DNA of 64,000 bases from Pseudomonas alloputida (GCF_021283545.2 NZ_CP128540.1:4933501-4997500), one strand, 5' to 3'; positions 17,594-26,264 are shown, counted from the first letter of the stretch. Notes: a model not told the origin generated them from the sequence alone. Program-made: numbers and translations.

Positions 17594-18418
17594 TCAGATG
17601 TTCAGCACGTCGAGGAAACGCGGGGTAGCGTTTTCGTCGATCTTCAGGCTGGTGAAGTCAAACAGGTTCCGGTCGGCCAACTGCGACGGTGCCACATTCT
17701 GCAGGGCACGGAAGATGCTCTCGGTACGGCCCGGGTGCTTGCGTTCCCACTCCACCAGCATGTCCTTGACCACCTGGCGCTGCAGGTTTTCCTGCGAGCC
17801 GCACAGGTTGCACGGGATGATCGGGAATGCCTTCATGTCCGAGTAGGCCTGGATGTCCCTCTCGCTGCAGTAGGCCAGCGGGCGGATCACCACGTTGCGG
17901 CCATCGTCGGCGCGCAGCTTCGGCGGCATGCCCTTGAGCGCACCGTTGAAGAACATGTTGAGGAAGAAGGTTTCGACGATGTCGTCGCGATGATGCCCCA
18001 GCGCCATCTTGGTAGCGCCGATTTCGTCGGCGAAGGTGTACAGGGTACCGCGGCGCAGGCGCGAACACAGCGAGCAAGTCGTCTTGCCTTCGGGTACCAG
18101 CTCCTTTACCACCGAGTAGGTATCCTTCTCGACGATGTGGTACTCGACCCCCAGCTCCTTGAGGTAGGCCGGCAGTACGTGCTCAGGGAAGCCCGGCTGT
18201 TTCTGGTCCATGTTCACCGCAACGATCTCGAACGTGATCGGTGCCACCTTCTGCAGGTGCAACAGAACGTCGAGCATGGTGTAGCTGTCCTTGCCGCCGG
18301 ACAGGCAGACCATGACCTTGTCGCCATCCTCGATCATGTTGTAGTCGGTGATGGCTTCGCCAGCGAGACGACGCAGGCGTTTTTGCAGTTTGTTCTGGTT
18401 GACCGAGAGGGTGCCCAT
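17594..18418 (-). CDS. ttcA: tRNA 2-thiocytidine biosynthesis protein TtcA
   Basis: TtcA thiolates C32 of tRNA, using ATP and an Fe-S cluster. The 274 aa protein has the PP-loop [16 protein letters not shown] (about 46-61), followed by CSLC (about 121-124) and CNLC (about 212-215), the conserved cysteines of the family. I chose ATG 18418 ([15 protein letters not shown]); an in-frame ATG at 18445 would add nine residues. Its 5' region faces the Yip1-like gene, so the 263 bp between them holds both promoters. Confidence 0.95.
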   Translation of the reverse strand: MGTLSVNQNKLQKRLRRLAGEAITDYNMIEDGDKVMVCLSGGKDSYTMLDVLLHLQKVAPITFEIVAVNMDQKQPGFPEHVLPAYLKELGVEYHIVEKDTYSVVKELVPEGKTTCSLCSRLRRGTLYTFADEIGATKMALGHHRDDIVETFFLNMFFNGALKGMPPKLRADDGRNVVIRPLAYCSERDIQAYSDMKAFPIIPCNLCGSQENLQRQVVKDMLVEWERKHPGRTESIFRALQNVAPSQLADRNLFDFTSLKIDENATPRFLDVLNI

Positions 18419-18574
18419 AGCGCTTGGATCCGCGAGGTGTGACAAAAGCCGGCTATTTTACGCACAAACGCGACGCCGCTGTAGGCATTCCGATAAAGAC
18501 TTCATTGTAATCAACAGCACGGCTTACAGCGCAATTTGCTCTAAAAAGCGCGGTTTATGTAGGTAACGGCTTCC

Positions 18575-18580
18575 TATACT
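18575..18580 (+). promoter_or_regulatory. -10-like element upstream of the Yip1-like gene
   Basis: TATACT (5 of 6 to the sigma-70 -10 consensus) lies 102 bp before the start codon. No good -35 is seen at the right distance. The rest of the ttcA/Yip1 intergenic region (18419-18681) shows no other clear signal. Confidence 0.3.
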
Positions 18581-18681
18581 GCGACATAAGGCCACATTAC
18601 CGCTTGCATCGGTGTTAGGGCCTCGGGCCGCTTACGCTCCATATTGGGGGGCGTTTGGCAACATTGAGAGGAGTGATCGGC

Positions 18682-19281
18682 ATGATTCATCACGTTGTGG
18701 GGCTGTTTACCCATCCCGATCAGGAATGGCGGGAGATTCGTGGCGAAGAAGAAACCATCAGCCACATGTACCTGACACACACCCTGATCCTCGCGGCGAT
18801 TCCGGCCGTTTCGGCGTTTATCGGCACTACCCAGGTGGGCTGGGTGATCGGTGACCGACCAGCAGTGATGCTGACCATGGAAAGCGCAATCTGGATGAGC
18901 ATCATGTCCTACCTGGCCATGCTCGCCGGAGTGGCGGTAATGGGCGCGTTCATCCACTGGATGGCCCGCACCTACGATGCCAACCCGTCCATGGCGCAAT
19001 GCATCGCTTTTGCCACTTACACCGCCACCCCCTTGTTCATCGGCGGCCTGGCGGCGCTTTACCCGCACCTGTGGCTGGGCATGCTGATCGGCACTGCCGC
19101 CATCTGCTACACGGTGTACCTGCTGTATGTCGGCTTGCCGACGTTCATGAACATACCGTCGGATGAAGGCTTCCTGTTCTCCAGCTCGGTGCTGGCAGTG
19201 GGCTTGGTAGTACTGGTGGCAATCATGGCCGCTACCGTGATTATCTGGGGACTGGGCGTGGGGCCCGTCTACACCAACTAG
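18682..19281 (+). CDS. Yip1-family inner-membrane protein
   Basis: A 199 aa protein with five or six hydrophobic helices (about 33-55, 60-85, 103-125, 128-150, 168-192). The soluble N-terminus MIHHVVGLFTHPDQEWREIR is typical of bacterial Yip1 (PF04893) proteins. Function is unknown; in eukaryotes the fold belongs to Rab-interacting membrane proteins. The ATG at 18682 follows GAGAGGAG; an in-frame ATG at 18655 lacks a ribosome site. Confidence 0.82.
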   Translation: MIHHVVGLFTHPDQEWREIRGEEETISHMYLTHTLILAAIPAVSAFIGTTQVGWVIGDRPAVMLTMESAIWMSIMSYLAMLAGVAVMGAFIHWMARTYDANPSMAQCIAFATYTATPLFIGGLAALYPHLWLGMLIGTAAICYTVYLLYVGLPTFMNIPSDEGFLFSSSVLAVGLVVLVAIMAATVIIWGLGVGPVYTN

Positions 19282-19315
19282 AACAGACCGAACCAACACT
19301 GGGGCATCAACCAGG

Positions 19316-19333
19316 GGCCGCCGCAAGGCGGCC
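19316..19333 (+). terminator. terminator of the Yip1-like gene
   Basis: A 7 bp stem GGCCGCC/GGCGGCC with a GCAA tetraloop, 35 bp after the stop. It is followed by TCT only, so a weak T run. Confidence 0.6.
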
Positions 19334-19412
19334 TCTGGCTGTGCGCTGACCGGTGACTCGGCAAGCCACCTGCGCTTGCGGCATAATGCCTGGTCAGGAG
19401 AACCGCCCCGCC

Positions 19413-19907
19413 ATGCCCGAGCAGCTCAAACAACGCGTCGAAACCTGTTACCAGCAAGCCGAAGCCTTTTTCAAACGCCGCTTCCCGCGCCCCGAAGTCA
19501 GCTTCAAACTGCGCGGGCAAAAAGCCGGCGTCGCCCACCTGCACGAGAATCTGCTACGTTTCAACCTGCAGCTCTACCGCGAAAACCAGGAAGACTTCCT
19601 GCGCCAGACCGTGGCCCATGAAGTGGCACACCTGGTTGCCCACCAACTGTTTGGCGACCGCATCCAGGCCCATGGTGAAGAGTGGCAGCTGATCATGCGC
19701 GGGGTGTATGAACTGCCGCCCAATCGTTGCCACAACTATGACGTGCAACGGCGCGCAGTGACCCGCTACATCTACCGCTGCCCGTGCCCGCAAAGCGACT
19801 TCCCGTTTACCGCGCAGCGGCACAAGCTGGTGCACCAAGGGCGGCGATACCTGTGCAAGCGGTGCCGGGAAGTCCTGGTGTACAGCGGCGAGACGCGGGT
19901 CGAATAG
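19413..19907 (+). CDS. sprT: SprT-family zinc metalloprotein
   Basis: A 164 aa protein with the zinc-binding HEVAH motif (VAHEVAHLVAHQLFG, about 69-83) followed by HGEEW. A C-terminal zinc ribbon has CPCP and CKRC pairs. SprT-like domains include DNA-protein crosslink proteases (SPRTN). The bacterial protein is less well defined. The ATG at 19413 gives MPEQLKQRVETCY; an ATG at 19386 is in frame but precedes the TCAGGAG at 19394-19400. Confidence 0.88.
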   Translation: MPEQLKQRVETCYQQAEAFFKRRFPRPEVSFKLRGQKAGVAHLHENLLRFNLQLYRENQEDFLRQTVAHEVAHLVAHQLFGDRIQAHGEEWQLIMRGVYELPPNRCHNYDVQRRAVTRYIYRCPCPQSDFPFTAQRHKLVHQGRRYLCKRCREVLVYSGETRVE

Positions 19908-19946
19908 ATCGGGGGTCGTACAATTCCCGAGACGTGCGCTGCCCCG

Positions 19947-19976
19947 CGTAGGAGCGGGTTTACCCGCGAAAGGGCC
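19947..19976. repeat. single REP
   Basis: gtaggagcgggtttacccgc followed by gaaagggcc, between convergent sprT and fpr. It carries an intact GTAGGAGCGGGT site identical to the one used by the IS110 element. Confidence 0.85.
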
Positions 19977-20009
19977 GGAACAGGCAATGCACAAATCCCA
20001 GGCATAAGA

Positions 20010-20031
20010 AAGGCGACCCGAAAGTCGCCTT
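20010..20031 (-). terminator. fpr terminator
   Basis: An 8 bp stem AAGGCGAC/GTCGCCTT with a 6 nt loop. On the minus strand it is followed by TCTTATG, 18 bp past the fpr stop. Confidence 0.75.
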
Positions 20032-20049
20032 CCTCTACCCGCCTGCGCC

Positions 20050-20829
20050 TTACTTCTCGACGAAGGCACGTTCGATCAGGTAGTCACCCGGCTCGCGCAT
20101 GCGCGGGGAGATCTTCAGGCCGAAGCTGTCCAGCACTTCGCTGGTCTCGTCGAGCATGCTCGGGCTGCCGCAGATCATCGCGCGGTCGTCTTGCGGGTTG
20201 ATCGGCGGCAGGCCGATGTCGCTGAACAGCTTGCCGCTGCGCATCAGGTCGGTCAGACGGCCCTGGTTTTCGAACGGCTCGCGGGTCACGGTCGGGTAGT
20301 AGATCAGCTTGTCGCGAACCGACTCACCGAAGAACTCGTTCTGCGGCAGGTGCTCGGTGATGAACTCGCGGTAGGCCACTTCGTTCACATAGCGCACGCC
20401 GTGCACCAGGATCACTTTTTCAAAGCGCTCGTAGGTTTCCGGGTCCTGGATGACGCTCATGAACGGCGCCAGACCAGTGCCGGTGCTCAGCAGGTACAGG
20501 TGCTTGCCAGGATTCAGGTCGTCGAGGACCAGGGTGCCGGTAGGCTTCTTGCTGATGATGATCTCATCGCCTTCCTTCAGGTGCTGCAGCTGCGAGGTCA
20601 GCGGGCCGTCCGGCACCTTGATGCTGAAGAATTCAAGGTGCTCTTCCCAGTTTGGCGAAGCGATGGAGTAGGCACGCATGAGCGGACGGCCGTTGTCCTG
20701 CTGCAGGCCGATCATCACGAACTGACCGTTCTCGAAGCGCAGGCCCGGGTCGCGGGTGCACTTGAAGCTGAACAGGGTGTCGTTCCAGTGGTGCACACTG
20801 AGGACACGTTCGTGGTTCATGTTGCTCAT
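20050..20829 (-). CDS. fpr: ferredoxin-NADP+ reductase Fpr
   Basis: A 259 aa FAD enzyme that moves electrons between NADPH and ferredoxin/flavodoxin, important under oxidative and osmotic stress. It has the FAD-binding RAYSIAS motif (about 50-56), the NADP-binding GTGLAPFMSVI (about 113-123), and the C-terminal AFVEK ending typical of the bacterial subclass. ATG 20829 is preceded by CAGGAGCC. In P. putida, fpr is activated by the divergent LysR regulator FinR. A 7Fe ferredoxin gene, fdxA, is at 32432. Confidence 0.95.
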   Translation of the reverse strand: MSNMNHERVLSVHHWNDTLFSFKCTRDPGLRFENGQFVMIGLQQDNGRPLMRAYSIASPNWEEHLEFFSIKVPDGPLTSQLQHLKEGDEIIISKKPTGTLVLDDLNPGKHLYLLSTGTGLAPFMSVIQDPETYERFEKVILVHGVRYVNEVAYREFITEHLPQNEFFGESVRDKLIYYPTVTREPFENQGRLTDLMRSGKLFSDIGLPPINPQDDRAMICGSPSMLDETSEVLDSFGLKISPRMREPGDYLIERAFVEK

Positions 20830-20898
20830 CGATGGGGCTCCTGAAGAAAAACGCGCGCGCAAAGCGCACAGTTGCGCAATAGTTTAGGGGCAGCGACA

Positions 20899-20948
20899 AT
20901 ATCTGTTAACTGGATTATCAAGATATGTGTTATCGGTTATATCGATAT
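20899..20948. promoter_or_regulatory. fpr-finR divergent operator candidates
   Basis: Two dyads lie in the 117 bp intergenic region. ATATCT (20899-20904) and AGATAT (20921-20926) are a perfect 6 bp inverted repeat spaced by 16 bp, about 70-95 bp upstream of fpr. ATATCGATAT at 20939-20948 is a 10 bp palindrome covering the finR start codon. The first suits LysR-type activation of fpr, the second autorepression of finR. Confidence 0.45.
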
Positions 20949-21873
20949 GCGATTCACACTCCGTCAAATGCAAGTCTTCGTCGCCGTCGCCCAGCACCAA
21001 AGCGTCTCTCGGGCCGCCAGCCTGTTGGCGCTGTCGCAGTCGGCCGCCAGTACCTCTATCACGGAACTGGAGCGGCAATCGAGCTGCCAGCTGTTCGACC
21101 GTGCCGGCAAACGCCTGGCCCTCAATGCCCTGGGCCATCAATTGCTGCCACAAGCAGTAGCCCTGCTTGACCAGGCCAAGGAAATCGAAGACCTGCTCAA
21201 CGGCAAATCCGGTTTCGGCTCACTGGCGGTCGGCGCCACGCTCACCATCGGCAACTACCTGGCCACCCTGCTGATCGGCAACTACATGCAGACACACCCG
21301 GAAAGCCAGGTAAAACTGCATGTTCAAAATACTGCGCATATCGTGCAACAGGTCGCGCACTACGAAATTGATCTGGGTCTAATCGAAGGTGACTGCAATC
21401 ACCCCGACCTGGAAGTTCAGCCGTGGGTCGAGGACGAACTGGTGGTGTTCTGTGCGCCACAGCACCCACTGGCGAAACTGGGCCGCGCCGATATCGAAAG
21501 CCTTTCGCAAGAGGCGTGGATCCTGCGCGAACAAGGCTCAGGCACGCGCCTGACCTTCGACCAGGCCATGCGCCATCACCGCGCCAACCTCAATATTCGC
21601 CTGGAGCTGGAGCACACCGAAGCGATCAAGCGCGCGGTGGAGTCGGGCCTGGGCATCGGTTGCATTTCACGTCTGGCCCTGCGTGACGCCTTCCGCCGTG
21701 GCAGCCTGGTACCTGTGGAAACACCGGAGCTGGACCTGCTGCGCCAGTTCTACTTCATCTGGCACAAACAGAAGTACCAGACCTCGGCCATGCGTGAGTT
21801 TCTCGAGCTATGCCGCAACTTCACTGCGGGCTTTACCCGCAGTGACGAGATCGTGCTGCCGCCGATCGCTTAA
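20947..21873 (+). CDS. finR: LysR-type regulator FinR
   Basis: A 308 aa LysR-family regulator. The winged helix-turn-helix is at about 3-62 (LRQMQVFVAVAQHQSVSRAA) and the effector-binding domain at about 90-295. Its divergent position beside fpr matches FinR of P. putida, reported to induce fpr under superoxide and sulfur-related conditions. ATG 20947 begins MRFTLRQMQ; an in-frame ATG at 20872 would place 25 extra residues before the DNA-binding domain and inside the operator region. Its stop overlaps that of convergent dgkA. Confidence 0.9.
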   Translation: MRFTLRQMQVFVAVAQHQSVSRAASLLALSQSAASTSITELERQSSCQLFDRAGKRLALNALGHQLLPQAVALLDQAKEIEDLLNGKSGFGSLAVGATLTIGNYLATLLIGNYMQTHPESQVKLHVQNTAHIVQQVAHYEIDLGLIEGDCNHPDLEVQPWVEDELVVFCAPQHPLAKLGRADIESLSQEAWILREQGSGTRLTFDQAMRHHRANLNIRLELEHTEAIKRAVESGLGIGCISRLALRDAFRRGSLVPVETPELDLLRQFYFIWHKQKYQTSAMREFLELCRNFTAGFTRSDEIVLPPIA

Positions 21874-22235
21874 AGCAGGATCACACCCCACACCAGCGCC
21901 ACCATGGTCAGGGCCACCAGCTGTGCGGCGCTGCCCATGTCCTTGGCATTTTTCGACAGCGGGTGGCGCTCGAGCGAAATGCGATCGATGGCCGCCTCCA
22001 CCGCCGAGTTGAACAGCTCGACGATCAGCCCCAGCAGGCAAACGGCGATCATGATTGCCCGCTCGGCGCGGCTGACCGGCAGCCAGAAGGCGATCGGGAT
22101 CAGCAGCACGTTGAGCAGCACCAGCTGGCGGAATGCGGCCTCGCCCTTGAAGGCGGCACGCAGGCCGTCCAGCGAGTAGCCAGCGGCGTTGAAGATGCGT
22201 TTGAGGCCGGTCTGGCCCTTGAATGGCGATGTCAT
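21870..22235 (-). CDS. dgkA: diacylglycerol kinase DgkA
   Basis: A 121 aa inner-membrane enzyme that phosphorylates diacylglycerol released during membrane-derived oligosaccharide and LPS modification. Three membrane helices are visible, with the catalytic signature ELFNSAVEAAIDRIS (about 70-84) and a conserved KDMGSAAQ. ATG 22235 (MTSPFKGQTG) is the family start. The C-terminal stop codon overlaps the finR stop by 3 bp on opposite strands. Confidence 0.93.
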   Translation of the reverse strand: MTSPFKGQTGLKRIFNAAGYSLDGLRAAFKGEAAFRQLVLLNVLLIPIAFWLPVSRAERAIMIAVCLLGLIVELFNSAVEAAIDRISLERHPLSKNAKDMGSAAQLVALTMVALVWGVILL

Positions 22236-22308
22236 GTGAGTCACTTCACAGCAGAAAGGCCAGCAGACTAGACCGGCTCGGGTCAAAAAAGCGTGAAGCC
22301 ACACGCAG

Positions 22309-22959
22309 TCAGTTGCTGGCAACCGATTCAAGTTGTTGCAGCAGCAGTGCAGCCTGGGTCCGGGTACGCACGCCCAGTTTACGGAAGATCGCGGTTACGT
22401 GGGCCTTGATGGTCGCTTCCGACACGCTCAGCTCATAGGCGATCTGCTTGTTCAGCAAGCCTTCGCAGACCATGGTCAGTACGCGGAACTGCTGCGGCGT
22501 GAGGCTGGCCAAGCCTTCGCTGGCGGCCTTGGCCTCGGCCGAAACATCGACCTTTTCGAACGCCTGCGGCGGCCACCAGACCTCGCCGTCGAGTACCTTG
22601 CGCACCGCATCCTGGATCACTTCCAGGGTGCTGGACTTGGGAATGAAACCACTGGCGCCGAACTCGCGGGACTTGACCACCACGGCGGCCTCTTCCTGTG
22701 CCGAAACCATCACCACGGGGATCTGCGGGTACTGCCCGCGGAGCAGCACCAGACCGGAAAAACCGTAGGCACCCGGCATGTTCAAGTCCAGCAGCACCAA
22801 GTCCCAGTCGGCTTTTTCGCTCAGGCGGGTTTCCAGTTCGGCAATGCTTGCGACTTCGACCAGACGCACATCGGAGCCAAGCCCGAGGGTAACGGCCTGG
22901 CGCAGGGCGCCACGGAACAGTGGGTGGTCATCGGCAATCAGGATTTCGTATGTGGCCAT
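22309..22959 (-). CDS. erdR: NarL/LuxR-family response regulator ErdR
   Basis: A 216 aa response regulator. Its receiver domain (about 5-120) has IADDHP and phospho-Asp in LVLLDLNMPG. The LuxR-type helix-turn-helix (about 150-210) has LTPQQFRVLTMVCEG and LSVSEATIKAHVTAI. Pseudomonas ErdR/AgmR-type regulators control ethanol, acetate and C2 metabolism. No kinase gene is adjacent, so it is an orphan here. ATG 22959 (MATYEILIADDHPLF); an in-frame ATG at 23049 lacks family support. Confidence 0.88.
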   Translation of the reverse strand: MATYEILIADDHPLFRGALRQAVTLGLGSDVRLVEVASIAELETRLSEKADWDLVLLDLNMPGAYGFSGLVLLRGQYPQIPVVMVSAQEEAAVVVKSREFGASGFIPKSSTLEVIQDAVRKVLDGEVWWPPQAFEKVDVSAEAKAASEGLASLTPQQFRVLTMVCEGLLNKQIAYELSVSEATIKAHVTAIFRKLGVRTRTQAALLLQQLESVASN

Positions 22960-23116
22960 CGATCTAAGGATCCTGTTCTGTGCCAGGCACTCGAGGGGAA
23001 GGGAAGCGCCCGGCGGGGAATCGGCGCCAAGGATGCCGAGCACGGTCAAGGGAGATCAAGCCAATCGCCCTGCCGTCTCGCCCACCCTGGCTGCCAGCTC
23101 CGTCATTATGAACCAA

Positions 23117-23132
23117 AGCAGGGGTTGTGCCC
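23117..23132 (-). promoter_or_regulatory. sigma-54-like promoter upstream of erdR
   Basis: On the minus strand GGGCACAACCCCTGCT has GG and GC separated by exactly 10 bp (-24/-12 elements), matching GGCAC-N5-TTGC except one base. It would start transcription near 23107, about 150 bp before erdR. No enhancer-binding regulator is nearby, so this is tentative. Confidence 0.3.
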
Positions 23133-23138
23133 CTTGGA

Positions 23139-23849
23139 CTATAGGAAGGTATGCAAACGCTGGTGGGTGTCGTCCTGCTCGTCAAGCGGCAGCCGCCGCT
23201 TGCCGCTCAGGTAATGCAGGCTGAACACATCCAGATAGGCATCCAGCGCCTGCGAAGCCTGGCCATCGCCAGCAAGGTCCAGGCACATCGCCGCAACTTC
23301 TGCCGTACAGAAATGATCATCGCGCTTGGAGCGCCGCAGGCGGTAGCGCGACATCTGCTCGGCTTGCAGGCTCAACACCGGGAAGCGGTCCAGGTACGGG
23401 CTTTTGCGGAACATCTTGCGCGCTTCGGTCCAGGTGGCATCCAGCAGGATGAACAATGGCCGCTTGCCCGGCTCCCGCACCACCTCGCTGACCACCCGCT
23501 CCTGGGCAACGAACTCGCCCGGAAAAACGATATAGGGCTGCCAGCGCGGGTCATCGAGCAAGGCCAGCAGTCGCTCGTCAACTGCGGTGCGCAACCAGCC
23601 GAAGGCCCAGGTGTCTTCAATCAGGTCGGCAATCAACCAGCCGGTGTTGGTGGGTTTCAGCGGCTCGGTGTCGTGCATCAGCAGGCACACACCCGCGTCA
23701 GCCTGCACCCTAGGCTTCCAGGCACACAGGCAATGGGTGGCGATGACCCGGCAATCCGGGCAACGCTCGGCACGCGAGCCACGGGCGATGAAAGGCTTGT
23801 TGCTGCGGGCCAGGCGTTCGGCGCGCAGACGCGCTACCGCATGGCTCAT
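23139..23849 (-). CDS. DTW-domain tRNA-uridine aminocarboxypropyltransferase
   Basis: A 236 aa protein of the DTW family (E. coli TapT/YfiP), which transfers the aminocarboxypropyl group of SAM to uridine (acp3U) in tRNA. The N-terminal cysteines CPDC and CLC (about 33-45) probably bind zinc. The DTW-type signature is LLDATWTEARKMFRKS (about 136-151, with DATW in place of DTW), and a Tyr-rich segment YRLRRSKRDDHFCTAE follows. ATG 23849 has AGAGG upstream; ATG 23906 is in frame but adds 19 unlikely residues. Confidence 0.88.
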   Translation of the reverse strand: MSHAVARLRAERLARSNKPFIARGSRAERCPDCRVIATHCLCAWKPRVQADAGVCLLMHDTEPLKPTNTGWLIADLIEDTWAFGWLRTAVDERLLALLDDPRWQPYIVFPGEFVAQERVVSEVVREPGKRPLFILLDATWTEARKMFRKSPYLDRFPVLSLQAEQMSRYRLRRSKRDDHFCTAEVAAMCLDLAGDGQASQALDAYLDVFSLHYLSGKRRLPLDEQDDTHQRLHTFL

Positions 23850-24065
23850 GCCGGCAGGCCTCTGGACAGATTGAAAATGGGCACAGGGATGACTCGGAAA
23901 AAACAAGGCGGCCAGTCTACCAGAACAGGTGGCAATTGCTGTGCAGCCAGCAAAGCGCTCCTTATAATCGGACTTCTACCGTGCCGGTCCTCGCCACGCG
24001 CAATTTTACGGAACGCCGTTGACCCGCGCATGTCAAAGCGCCAGTCATCGAACCAGGAGAGATTC

Positions 24066-24485
24066 ATGCTGCGCCTTATCGCCCCCGCCCTGAGCCTGCT
24101 GCTCGCCCTGCCTCTGGCAGCCCAGGCGGCATCCAAGCAGGATTACGACCTGAACACCCTGCTGCAGAAGGTCGCCAAAGAGAGCAGCGTCGGAACCCCA
24201 CGCGCAATCAACGAGGACATCCTCGATCAGGGTTACACCGTTGAAGGCAAGGCGCTGGTCAACCACCTGAGCGTACGCCAGAGCCACGCAGCACGCATGC
24301 AGGCCAACCCTGAGCAGGTGCGCAGCCAGCTCGGCGACAGCGTGTGCCGCAACAACGGCTTCCGCAACCTGATGTCCAAGGGCGCCGTCATGGTCTACCG
24401 CTTCACGGTCTACAAGACCAACCAGCCAGTCATGGACCAAGCCTTCGACAACGCCAGCTGCGTGGCCGGCAACAAGAAGAAGTAA
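24066..24485 (+). CDS. secreted PA3611-like protein
   Basis: A 139 aa protein with a cleavable signal peptide (LIAPALSLLLALPLAAQAA, cleaved near residue 22), hence periplasmic. The mature part has two cysteines (DSVCRNN and NASCVAG) that could form a disulfide and a basic tail. It matches the small family of P. aeruginosa PA3611, annotated as a quorum-sensing-regulated virulence factor; the biochemical role is unknown. CAGGAGAG lies just upstream of the ATG. Confidence 0.8.
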   Translation: MLRLIAPALSLLLALPLAAQAASKQDYDLNTLLQKVAKESSVGTPRAINEDILDQGYTVEGKALVNHLSVRQSHAARMQANPEQVRSQLGDSVCRNNGFRNLMSKGAVMVYRFTVYKTNQPVMDQAFDNASCVAGNKKK

Positions 24486-24499
24486 GCACAGCGTCAACG

Positions 24500-24709
24500 C
24501 TACGCCTTTTCGTCCTCATGAGCGTGCCAGCGCCCTTCAGCGGCATCGGCGCGCATCTCCGCCAACAGCGCCTGCAAGTATCGCGACCGGCACTCCAGCC
24601 CCGACAGCCTGCGGCGGCACTCGGCTTCAAGGCTCAGGTGATGCACCTGGGCCGCGTTCTCCAGCTGCTGGTAGAGCTGCCAGTCCACTTCGATGACCAA
24701 GCGATGCAT
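24500..24709 (-). CDS. small ribbon-helix-helix (Arc-like) protein
   Basis: A 69 aa protein. Residues about 1-40 (HRLVIEVDWQLYQQLENAA then LSLEAECRRRL) fit an Arc/MetJ-type ribbon-helix-helix fold: one strand followed by two helices. The C-terminal third is charged (LLAEMRADAAEGRWHAHED). Such proteins are often antitoxins or small repressors, but there is no adjacent toxin gene. AGGAGGTG upstream of the ATG is a very strong ribosome site. It is convergent with the PA3611-like gene, with 14 bp between stops. Confidence 0.7.
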   Translation of the reverse strand: MHRLVIEVDWQLYQQLENAAQVHHLSLEAECRRRLSGLECRSRYLQALLAEMRADAAEGRWHAHEDEKA

Positions 24710-24869
24710 ACCGCCACCTCCTGCATCGACACGTTTCACTCTACCAGTTAACCAAACCCGTGCTGCCGATGGCCGCAGGCCGACAGGCGGCGGCGCCGAA
24801 CACCTCGGCACGATCGGGCGCAAGGGTCTAGATTGAGGTCAGAGGTATTGGTGCAGAAGGAGACGTCGC

Positions 24870-25988
24870 ATGCCTTACCATTCGAATGAACTGCTGTTCA
24901 GCCACTTCCGCGACAACAATATCGATCTGAGCAATATCGAAGCACAACTGCAACTGGTTGCCCCCAACAGCCCCAACCTGCCGCTCTACCGCGACATGAT
25001 GCTGACCATCCTGCGCATGGCCCATGACGACAGCGACCGCTGGAGCGCCAAGATCACCCTGCAGGCCCTGCGCGAACTGGACCAGTCGTTCCGGACCCTG
25101 CAGCGCTACAAGGACCGACGCAAAGTGACCGTGTTCGGCTCGGCACGCACCCCGCTGGAGCATCCGATGTACGCCCTGGCCCGCGAGCTGGGCGCCACTC
25201 TGGCGCGCTCCGACCTGATGGTTATCACCGGCGCCGGCGGCGGCATCATGGCGGCCGCCCACGAAGGCGCCGGCAGCGAGCACAGCCTGGGCTTCAACAT
25301 CACCTTACCCTTCGAACAACATGCCAACCCGACGGTGAACGGTACCGACAAATTACTGCCGTTCCACTTTTTCTTCATCCGCAAGCTGTTCTTCGTCAAG
25401 GAGGCCGACGGCCTGGTGCTGTGCCCTGGCGGCTTCGGCACCCTGGATGAAGCGCTGGAGGTACTGACCCTGATCCAGACCGGCAAGAGCCCACTGGTGC
25501 CGGTGGTGCTACTGGATTCGCCGGGCGGGAGCTTCTGGCACGACTGCCTGGACTTCATCAGCCGCCAGTTGGAAGAAAACCGCTACATCCTGCCCAGCGA
25601 CCTGAAGCTGGTGCGCCTGGTGCACAGCGCTGACGAGGCGGTTGAGGAAATCAACCAGTTCTACAGCAACTACCACTCCAGCCGCTGGCTGAAGAGCCAG
25701 TTCGTGATCCGCATGCACCATGCGCTCAGCGAGGCGGCGTTGTATGACATTCAGGAAGGGTTTGCCGATTTGCGCCTGAGTGGCAAATATCATCAGCAAG
25801 CGGATAGCAGTGCCGAGCACGAAGTTGGCAATTACAGCCACCTGACCCGCCTCTCATTCGCCTTCAACGGCCGGGATCAGGGCCGCTTGCGTGAGCTGGT
25901 GGATTTCATCAACCTGCCGGAGAACTGGGCCAAGCCACAACCCATGCATACCACGCAGAGGGCCAGGCAGGCGCTGAAAGTGAGTTGA
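24870..25988 (+). CDS. LOG-family nucleotide-processing protein (PpnN-like)
   Basis: A 372 aa protein with the LOG/lysine decarboxylase-like Rossmann domain. Visible: VTVFGSARTP (about 86-95), ITGAGGGIMAAAHEGA (about 118-133) and CPGGFGTLDEALEV (about 187-200), the PGGxGTxxE motif that binds the 5'-phosphate. E. coli PpnN (454 aa) of this family splits nucleotide monophosphates and responds to (p)ppGpp. This one is shorter and probably a related nucleosidase; the activity is inferred. A hairpin follows the stop. Confidence 0.82.
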   Translation: MPYHSNELLFSHFRDNNIDLSNIEAQLQLVAPNSPNLPLYRDMMLTILRMAHDDSDRWSAKITLQALRELDQSFRTLQRYKDRRKVTVFGSARTPLEHPMYALARELGATLARSDLMVITGAGGGIMAAAHEGAGSEHSLGFNITLPFEQHANPTVNGTDKLLPFHFFFIRKLFFVKEADGLVLCPGGFGTLDEALEVLTLIQTGKSPLVPVVLLDSPGGSFWHDCLDFISRQLEENRYILPSDLKLVRLVHSADEAVEEINQFYSNYHSSRWLKSQFVIRMHHALSEAALYDIQEGFADLRLSGKYHQQADSSAEHEVGNYSHLTRLSFAFNGRDQGRLRELVDFINLPENWAKPQPMHTTQRARQALKVS

Positions 25989-26017
25989 TGCTTTTCTGTA
26001 ACAGCTCGCGTGATACC

Positions 26018-26050
26018 TGCAGGAGCAACCTTAGGCTGTTTGCTCCTGCA
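26018..26050 (+). terminator. hairpin downstream of the LOG-family gene
   Basis: An 11 bp perfect stem TGCAGGAGCAA/TTGCTCCTGCA with an 11 nt loop, 30 bp after the stop codon. No T run follows, so it may be a processing or stability element rather than an intrinsic terminator. Confidence 0.5.
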
Positions 26051-26079
26051 CCTGATCGGGTTGTTGTACGCAGACCGTC

Positions 26080-26182
26080 GTAGGAGCGGGTTTACCCGCG
26101 AAAGGGCCTGACCTGCTGGCCAATTTCCCTGGTCATTCGCCGTCGCAGCCGCTACCGCATTCGCGGGTGAACCCGCTCCTAT
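26080..26182. repeat. REP pair between the LOG gene and recX
   Basis: An inverted pair of gcgggt-type REPs at 26080-26107 (gtaggagcgggtttacccgc) and 26159-26182 (ttcgcgggtgaacccgctcc). The remaining bases of 25989-26264 show no gene. Confidence 0.88.
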
Positions 26183-26264
26183 GTATGGAATGGAGACAGC
26201 CGGGGGCATTTGACAAAACAGATTATCCGCTACGGGCACGTGCCACCCACTGTGGTTTCGAGCT

